From Silene conica (Eukaryota > Streptophyta > Magnoliopsida > Caryophyllales > Caryophyllaceae), in NCBI GenBank assembly GCA_029255685.2, contig CM055313.2, positions 21,615,079-21,679,078 on the forward strand: a stretch of DNA of 64,000 nt. Direction: 5' to 3'. How positions within the stretch are numbered: the stretch's first letter is position 1; each line of letters opens with the position of its first letter. The notes under the pieces were generated by a model. It was given only the letters and a program-made list of their open reading frames with translations, made no database searches and had not been told where the DNA came from. Positions 57,508-64,000 of the stretch are shown here, in pieces. The translations under genes were made by a program, and so were the position numbers.

Positions 57508-59596
57508 ATGAAAAACCCGTTAAGATTTTTTTGTAAATCTCGAGGCCTTTCGGACTCGACTGTTCATCATGGCGGAGATCATCAAAGTTATAACCAACAG
57601 CAACCTCCCGCTCCTTCATTTATGACACCACCACCAACATCGCAATCGTTAGTTCCGGTTGGGTATCCGACTGGAACTGCTGGGTATGGTTACAATAATA
57701 ACTATCCACCCGTCGTCGTTCAACCCCCTACTGCCTATCCTTATGCTGCTCAGGAAGGTAATTAACCAACCCTTTGCACTTTTTCTTCTTTAATTTGTAA
57801 GTTTATTTTCAGTCCAAGGCCAAATATATTAGTTTCACATGTAAAATAATGGATACGGCGTCGCGAATAGAGCTTGCAAAATCCGGCCCGATACAACCTG
57901 AAAATTGGATGAACCGAAATTGAGCTGACCCGACCTAACCCGATAACCGATATCAGCCTTATTTTTTTCATCTCGGTCCCGACATGACCTGACCCGACCC
58001 AACCTGTGACCCAATATTTTCTCGACCCGATAGATGACCCGATAATGAACTGACTTAATAATGGTTTAAATAACACCAAATTGACATTGATCTTAATTAC
58101 TACAATTAATAAACTTATCCATTATTTAAACATAAAATTATCATCTAAACTAAATATATAAGATAAAATATATGTGATACGTGACCCGACACTGACCTGT
58201 TAATGACCGGACCCAACTTGCCACCCGTTGACGACCCGATCAGAAGATGACTCGACATGAACCAAATCGACTCGAATCCATCATTGACCCGTCATAACCC
58301 AATCTCAATATGACCCTACCCGTTTCGATCTGACCTATAACTGACCCGATTGACTCGATTGCCACCTCTAATCAAGGATGACGCCTAATTTCAACGTCTC
58401 CCTCTCATGTATACCCCCTTTATTACTATGTCTCCACTTATTTCATATGATGAATGATTTATTATTAAGGTCCCCCTTATTGCTTGTGAGAGAGATACTG
58501 AGATTGAGCGTCATAAGTGACTAACAAATTTTTCTAGAATAATAAAATATGCTATAGGTCTTGCTTGTGACGGGCTAATCCGTCACAAACTTGTGACCTC
58601 TCACAAAAGGGAGAGGGGACAAGGTGGGGCACCCTTCATGTGTTTTTTCACTAACCTCTCATTGGTATTTTGTGAGAGGAAATGGTGTCCGTTACAAGCT
58701 TGTGACGGATACTGCCGTCACAAACGAGAATTTGTGTAAAATATGAATACCTCCTCCTTTCAACTACACTCTACGAGGTTTTTATTCTTGGGTTTGTAAA
58801 TAAGAACTTCAAAGTTAAAGTTCTTCTATTGTGAGTCACATTGGGTTTGTTAAAATAAGAACTTGGTTCTTATTTAAGAACCAAGTTTTTTTGTTGGTTT
58901 CAAGAAGAGAAAAAAGTTTATATATATAAAATAATTAATAGTGGGTCCTAATTAAGAACTAAATAAAGTTCTTTTATTGTGATGTGAAGTTCTTAAACTT
59001 AGTAATTTGTGAAAATAACTTGGAAATAAGAAGAACTTTATATGAAGTTCTACTATTGCTATTGCTCTCACTACTTTAGTTTTTCACGTTTGCCAATGTA
59101 TATTTTACGTGATAAATGTTGTTAGCTATATATTTGCTAAAATTATAAAAGGTTAGATATTTTTAATGTACTCACGAATCAAATAAGATTTCACGTGAAT
59201 ATATTTTCACTTATGCATTGATCAAAATCGGGTTTGAATGCTTAGTTGTGAATAACGTGCAAAATTAAAAGTGGTAGAGTGGGGCTTAATTGGGAGGTCC
59301 CGATTGATAGGAGCATAAATGAAGGCTTTGAGGAACGTAACTGAGATTAGAATATTGATGCAGAAGAGAAAGAAGAAGCAGAAGCAGCATGGGAGTTTAA
59401 TGCAGGAAACAACGTGAATAAGAAAGGGCAACAAAAAGCAGGACATATCAAAGTAGGGAATAGTGTTAATGGAGCTGGTTTACCAATTAATCTCCCTAAA
59501 AATGGTCGATTTGTCTTCAATGCTGGTTGTAACACTAATGACGGTGACATCCAAGAAGGCGGCCATATCGAGTTTGGAAATGCTCAGCTTAATTAG
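57508..59596 (+). CDS. Unknown two-exon protein, Pro/Gln/Tyr-rich N-terminus, Gly/Asn-rich C-terminus
   Basis: Exon 1 is 57508-57757 and ends CAGGAAG before GTAATT. Exon 2 is 59364-59596 and follows GATGCAG. The split codon is in frame (G plus AA), and the joined frame is 160 residues ending TAG. The N-terminal part (MKNPLRFFCKSRG) leads into a low-complexity stretch (NQQQPPAPSFMTPPPTSQ, YGYNNNYPPVVVQPPTAYP). An acidic run EEKEEAEAAWEF follows. The C-terminal part has an imperfect internal duplication, FNAGNNVNKKG to AGHIKVGN and FNAGCNTNDGD to GGHIEFGN. No signal peptide or membrane segment is visible. I do not recognise the family. The 1.6-kb intron is filled with repeats. The matching phase argues for the model, but the acceptor's pyrimidine tract is poor; the two exons could be unrelated. 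Confidence 0.5.
57870..58372. repeat. GACCCGAC-rich repeat in intron of the unknown gene
   Basis: Ends TAGAGCTTGCAAAATCCGG and, inverted, TAGAGGTGGCAATCGAGTC, with many GACCCGACC and ATGACCCG words between. It belongs to the same style of hAT-like repeat as 56752-57088; no target duplication was found. Confidence 0.5.
58552..58736 (+). mobile_element. MULE-type MITE, copy 5 (185 bp variant)
   Basis: Begins CTATAGGTCTTGCTTGTGACGG and ends GAGAATTTGTG. The 9-bp target duplication TAAAATATG is at 58543-58551 and 58737-58745. The centre differs from the 196-bp copies, so it may be a subfamily. It lies in the intron of the 57508-59596 gene model. Confidence 0.75.
58737..59363. other. Remainder of intron: AAGTTCTT-rich inverted repeats
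   Basis: Contains a hairpin AAGAACTTGGTTC/GAACCAAGTTTTT near 58857-58890 and several AAGTTCTTCTATTGTGA / GAAGTTCTACTATTG segments up to 59055, probably one or two fold-back MITEs. No gene is seen. Confidence 0.4.
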
Positions 59597-59755
59597 CCTT
59601 CCAAAAACCATGTATAACACCTCAAGCTCACTTCTTATTAGTGTTCCATCTTTCTATTCAGGCTTGCCAATTTCGCTCAACTATTCTCCATTTGTCCGAC
59701 AATATAAATTCATATCATGTACGAAGTATTTGTATCCATAATTTTCAGAAGTTTT

Positions 59756-62367
59756 TGTTGAAGATATTACGGTATATTACAATATACCGTAATCGGAATA
59801 ATATTATATTATAGAATAATATATATTATGCTACTACTATTAGAAGATACGAGTATTATCTTCGGATCTTTGGAGTAGTATAAATATGATATCAATGTAA
59901 TTGTTTCAACAACGAACTATCAATAAAATACAATTCTCTTATGAAATTCCTTCTCTCTGAAATTCTACATGGTATCAGAGGCTCATGCTCTTGAGGCCTA
60001 ATATATGAAACTAGCTTAGAACCCGTGCAATTTTGCACGGAAATGCATAGTTAAATAGTTCTTAGTTTTATTAAAAATCAGAATAACATTGTTACCAATA
60101 TGTTAGAATTAGTCAGGGCGACAATTCATCTTTTGGAATTTGAGACTTAGAGTAATATTTGGTCTCTCCTTTGATCTTTATTTATAAGTTCCAATTTTCC
60201 GTTACCGACTATTGCGGTTTTTCCTTTACCATATCCAAAAATAGGCTGACCTGAGGCCCGAAATTGACCCAAACTACATCACCCAAATATGACCCAAAAT
60301 CTGAATTCATCTGACTCGTCCCAAAAAATTCCTTAACTAATTTGAGCCATAATAGATCCAACCCGAAGTGGTATACTCTGAAACCACCCAACTCAAAAAT
60401 AACTTGGAAAAACAGAAACTCTAACGAACAAAATGACTTGAAATGAGATTTCTCTCTTAATCATTGGCCCGACCCGACCCATCCCGACCCGTAATGATCC
60501 AATTCGATCCAACCCTAATTATCTCGAAAAAAATGATGAATCAAACTAACATGACCCGAATTGGCCCGACACAACCTGAATTAAATTACATTAACAAATA
60601 CTTCTTTACAAATAAGAAATTATCGACCGAGTAATACTTCGTAGACGTCAAATTACTCAAGTAAATTCAAACTGATAAAAATTCTACACAATACAATCAA
60701 AAAAGAAAAAAAAATTATAAATAGATATAGATAACGTGATTACATAAAATCATAAAAAAAGAGTATAATAATACTGTAATATAATAATTACAATCAATAT
60801 TAATAAGAAATTAAGTAATGATTTTTTATCATAAATAACAAAATAATTACTGAGCGAAAAAATATTTAACTAATGACTGTCATGTGTCTAATGGTTTCTC
60901 TATTATAATTATATATATAGATAGATATATAGATTGTAAAATTTAATATCTCCTATATTAGTCTCTATTTGATTAAACAATAAGTATTTCTTAAGACAGA
61001 TCAGTTATGCAGTTACATCCCACTTGTGTAAATGACCCCATAGCTAATTACGGAGTATTAAAAATAGTTCTTAGTTTTATATTTAGCCATGACATAATAT
61101 CACTATTATAGAATTGAAAATTTATGTTATAGTTACGCTTAAAATGATAGTTTAGATCTCATTAAATTAATTGAATTTTTGAATAATATTGCACGTGTAA
61201 TTAATTATATGTGAGAATATTTTTTCCAACAGTCGTATGTGAGAATATTTTTTGGAGGTTTTAATATTGCACGGATAAATTTAATATTGCACGGATAATA
61301 TCTTTGAATAATATTGCTCGTTGTCTATTGGCACCAAGAAGTGTCTAAATTTAAAAGATATATAAAATATTTTTTATAAAATATTTATATAAAAGATTTT
61401 TGCACGGATTTATATAGAATAGTTTTATAGCCTAAACACTTCTAAATTTATATAGAATATTTTTACACAGATATGCATAGCAATATTTCAGATTTTGAAT
61501 ATCAGTCTAAATTTATTAAATATTGCACGCACATGCCATATATTCCCTATTTTGTAAAAATTAATCAGCCAGAATATTTCTTCCAAGATTTTCCAAAATC
61601 AATATTACATCATGGGAACTTGGCGGGAAAATTTTTAATGTGAGAGTGACACGTGTCCAATTCATGTGTAGTGGTTCTTCTTATATACTTTTATATAGAT
61701 ATAGATTCCGCTGCCTGCCGGTGGGCTTATAATATGCATTGCTCACCGGCGGGATTTCTTTTCCGATAATTTAGAAATTAATTTCTGAACCAAAAAAAAA
61801 CAAAAAATCGAATTCTTTTTACGTCCGTTCTCACTTCTCCAATCCATCGATCCGGTATGACGGATAATCTACCGTTTTATTTCAAGTCAAGTTCGAAAAA
61901 TTGTGGCGTTCTTGACCACGAAATTTCGACAATTCGAAAATATTGATCGTTTGATATTTTGACGGACCCGAAAAACGACATCGTTTCCGTCCGACGAAGT
62001 TTTCTAAACAAGTTCGACAAGTTGCGACATTTCTATCTAAGTTTGAAGATCGAAGACTGAAAAAACCGTCTTTTTCTTCGTATTTTTTTTTTGGTTATTT
62101 TTGTATGCAAACTCATGTAATTTTTTTCAAATTACCATGAGTTTGAGGGGGGATGTTGAAGATATTACAGTATATTACAATATACCGTAATCGGAATAAT
62201 ATTATATTATAGAATAATATATATTATGCTACTACTATTAGAAGATACGAGTATTATCTTCAGATCTTTGGAGTAGTATAAATATGATATCAATGTAATT
62301 GTTTCAACAACGAACTATGAATAAAATACAATTCTCTTATGAAATTCCTTCTCTCTGAAATTCTACA
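59756..62367 (+). mobile_element. Young TRIM-like LTR retrotransposon with nested Helitron
   Basis: 214-bp LTRs at 59756-59969 and 62154-62367 (TGTTGAAGATATTAC to GAAATTCTACA) differ at three positions by eye. The target duplication GTTTT is at 59751-59755 and 62368-62372. The primer site TGGTATCAGAG starts at 59970. A GAGTTTGAGGGGGGA tract precedes the 3' LTR. A TATA box TATAAATA is at 59879-59886. Without the Helitron (60011-61705) the element is about 0.92 kb and non-coding, which fits a TRIM. It inserted 160 bp after the stop of the unknown gene. Confidence 0.9.
60011..61705 (-). mobile_element. Non-autonomous Helitron inside the TRIM
   Basis: On the minus strand it starts TCTATATCTATATAAAAG (from 61705) and ends with hairpin CCGTGCA/TGCACGG, GTTCTAAG and CTAG (60011). 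The bases just outside are A and T on that strand, as Helitron insertion requires. 1,695 bp, AT-rich, with a stretch of GACCCGA words at 60240-60580. No Rep/helicase motifs are present. The terminal hairpin resembles the end at 51340-51369. Confidence 0.78.
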
Positions 62368-62767
62368 GTTTTTGCTAAAATAGGGTCGAAAACCAAATTA
62401 TTTATCAAAATAGTGCGCGTTTTAAACTATTTACTAAAAATGGGTCCACGACATGTTGCTTCCATATTTCAAGATTTGACGAGCAAATAATGAAATAATG
62501 AAATATGACCACCATTCTCATCAACTCACTTCCCTTATCGTATTCGAATTGTTGTTTGACCTATTTGCTCCATAGTTTGCGAAAAGAACGACCCATAATA
62601 TCGCCATTTACAAACAATTTTAGTTTCGATATCCATTTATAAGTTACTTACGCTTATGTTGCCAGCAATCCATTTTGGCTAATATTTAAAACTCTTTTGT
62701 GAATGTCACAATTGTCATTCATTCCTGTCACTTTTGGACATGTTTGAATGACTCATTAAAAGAGTAA
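62368..62767. other. Intergenic DNA without recognised feature
   Basis: About 400 bp between the TRIM and the next MITE. Only short frames are present and no motif is recognised. Confidence 0.5.
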
Positions 62768-63118
62768 GGCGTTGTTTGGTAAACAGCATATTAAAACAAA
62801 TTAGTAGATTCCGGCATAATTAGTAGGTTATCAATCAATCTATTATTTTCATGTGTTTGGTAAACAGCATATTCGGATAGCATATTGGTCGGAATCTACT
62901 ATTTTTTAATATGCTGCTAATAGCAACATATTGTATTAGCATATTCAATTTATACATAAAACCGTTCTAATTATCCTATAATCTTCTGTTTACCAAACAC
63001 CTTTTTTAATCTGCTAATTTAATCTAATAGTCAAATCTGCTTTTAAAGTCTACTAACCGTATTATGCTAACGTTATCTGCTATTATAAATCTGCTTATGC
63101 CGTTTGCCAAACCGGGCC
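62768..63118. mobile_element. PIF/Harbinger (Tourist)-like MITE
   Basis: Inverted ends GGCGTTGTTTGGTAAACAGC and GGCCCGGTTTGGCAAACGGC, with TAA target duplications at 62765-62767 and 63119-63121. The interior repeats TGTTTGGTAAACAGCATATT near 62853. 351 bp. Confidence 0.8.
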
Positions 63119-63208
63119 TAATACACATGGAGATATGAGATATACATAACAGTATAACACATTCATGCTACAAAACAATGAACAACGATTTCCGGGTAGC
63201 ACTGCCAG

Positions 63209-63760
63209 TCATTCTTGTTCCAAATTTGACAATACAGGACTGGTTCCAGTCGTTGTTTTAACACTCGACAGCACCAAATAAATCGCTAAACCAGGAACCA
63301 AAAAGTAACCAAAAAACGAAAGAACAGAACAAGAGCTCCTACGTACATCTTGCGTAATAAAATTGTTAAAATTTATATCACGAACCCCATTTTCTCGGAT
63401 ATTCAGTATTTGTTCTGCAATGCTAGCGCCTTCAACTATCTGCATTTCACCATGATTAATATTGTGACCCACCACTGCTTCGAAGGATCTATGCGGTGCA
63501 CTTAAGCCACCAACGACGTCTTGTCTAGGGTCGCGGTTAGACGACGATGACCCCTCTTGGTTATCACGATCTGCTGAAATTGGTGAGCCAAGGGTGGAGG
63601 AAGATACCCTTGTGCTCCACCTGTTACACCAAAACTTTTTGGACGCAAAAACAATTGATTTGTAGAAAATAAAAGAATGTAAAAGAACTAAACAAATGAG
63701 ACTTGAAGGTCCATAGACCAAATTATGTTTCTCGGCGATTGTATCCTCAACCGAGTTTTC
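63209..63760 (-). CDS. 3' exons of an unknown gene with C-terminal membrane segment, 5'-partial
   Basis: The frame is open from 63766 to the TGA/TAA-type end at 63209. A pyrimidine tract and ATGCAG just before 63760 look like a splice acceptor, so the gene probably continues beyond base 64000. A possible 84-bp intron (63635-63718; GTCTATGG to AAAAAG) keeps frame; reading straight through is also possible. The protein has an acidic start (ENSVEDTIAEKHNL), a Ser-rich polar middle (TLGSPISADRDNQEGSSSS) and a conserved-looking block (IVEGASIAEQILNIRENG). A hydrophobic segment (VLSFFGYFLVPGLAIYLVL) lies about 18 residues from the C-terminus and would fit a tail anchor or last transmembrane helix. 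I do not recognise the family. Confidence 0.55.
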   Translation of the reverse strand, partial: ENSVEDTIAEKHNLVYGPSSLICLVLLHSFIFYKSIVFASKKFWCNRWSTRVSSSTLGSPISADRDNQEGSSSSNRDPRQDVVGGLSAPHRSFEAVVGHNINHGEMQIVEGASIAEQILNIRENGVRDINFNNFITQDVRRSSCSVLSFFGYFLVPGLAIYLVLSSVKTTTGTSPVLSNLEQE

Positions 63761-63766
63761 CTGCAT

Positions 63767-64000
63767 AAAGACGAGAAAAATGATCCATAAAAATGACCGG
63801 TATAATTACTCTATTTAACGGCAATTCATACAGAGGCATATCTAGGACTCATTGGAAGGGGTTACGAAAAATTAACGAAATTACGAAAATTGCGAAATTA
63901 TGTTTATATAATAAAAATTTGGTTTAGCAATATAGATTATCGTGTGACTGAAAAAAATATAAATAAAACAAATTATACTTATTTTTTAACAAAAGGGGTG
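63767..64000. other. Probable intron sequence at right edge
   Basis: AT-rich, no coding frame in continuity with the exon at 63760. On the minus strand it ends in TTTTTCTCGTCTTTATGCAG, a good acceptor. Confidence 0.45.

Overview
The window is nuclear DNA of a flowering plant. The genes have many short introns with GT/AG junctions, and most of the sequence is nested LTR retrotransposons, MITEs, Helitron ends and a SINE. The frequent TACTCCGTA-type motif and the repeat style suggest Caryophyllales, but that is a weak inference. No prokaryotic, organellar, rRNA or CRISPR sequence is visible.

Layout. (1) 1-6.1 kb: twelve coding exons of a minus-strand kinesin-7 (KIN-7E/F-like, NACK type), with its last exon(s) beyond the left edge. 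Its introns carry two miniature LTR elements of about 300 bp, an Au-type SINE with a perfect 14-bp target duplication and a hAT-like MITE; a third miniature element lies just 3' of the last exon seen. (2) 6.1-16 kb: upstream and intergenic DNA with a 196-bp MITE family (9-bp target duplications), Stowaway-like MITEs and a hAT-like element that holds a solo LTR. (3) 16.0-25.3 kb: a non-autonomous LARD-type LTR element with 2.6-kb LTRs; one LTR contains a 649-bp hAT-like insertion. (4) 25.5-49.4 kb: Ty3/gypsy chromovirus A (minus strand, dead). Sister element B (plus strand, 9.9 kb, very young) sits inside its pol. A 4.4-kb terminal-inverted-repeat element sits in A's right-hand LTR and carries a 97-bp satellite array and a MULE-like element. 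(5) 49.4-57.5 kb: MITEs, fold-back repeats, a Helitron 3' end, a MuDR-transposase remnant, a GRF zinc-finger pseudogene and an old TRIM-like element. (6) 57.5-59.6 kb: a two-exon gene of unknown function. (7) 59.8-62.4 kb: a young TRIM-like element with a Helitron inside it. (8) 63.2-63.8 kb: the 3' exons of a second unknown gene, minus strand, running off the right edge.

Insertion order can be read from target duplications and empty sites. B entered A. The MULE entered the 4.4-kb element, which had entered a (TA)n tract in A's LTR. The hAT-like element entered one LARD LTR. The Helitron lies within the TRIM. Only the kinesin, the 160-residue gene and the right-edge gene look like host genes; nothing suggests they work together. 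The best candidates for undescribed structures are the array of about ten short hairpins in each LARD LTR, the 300-bp miniature LTR family, and the satellite-bearing 4.4-kb element.
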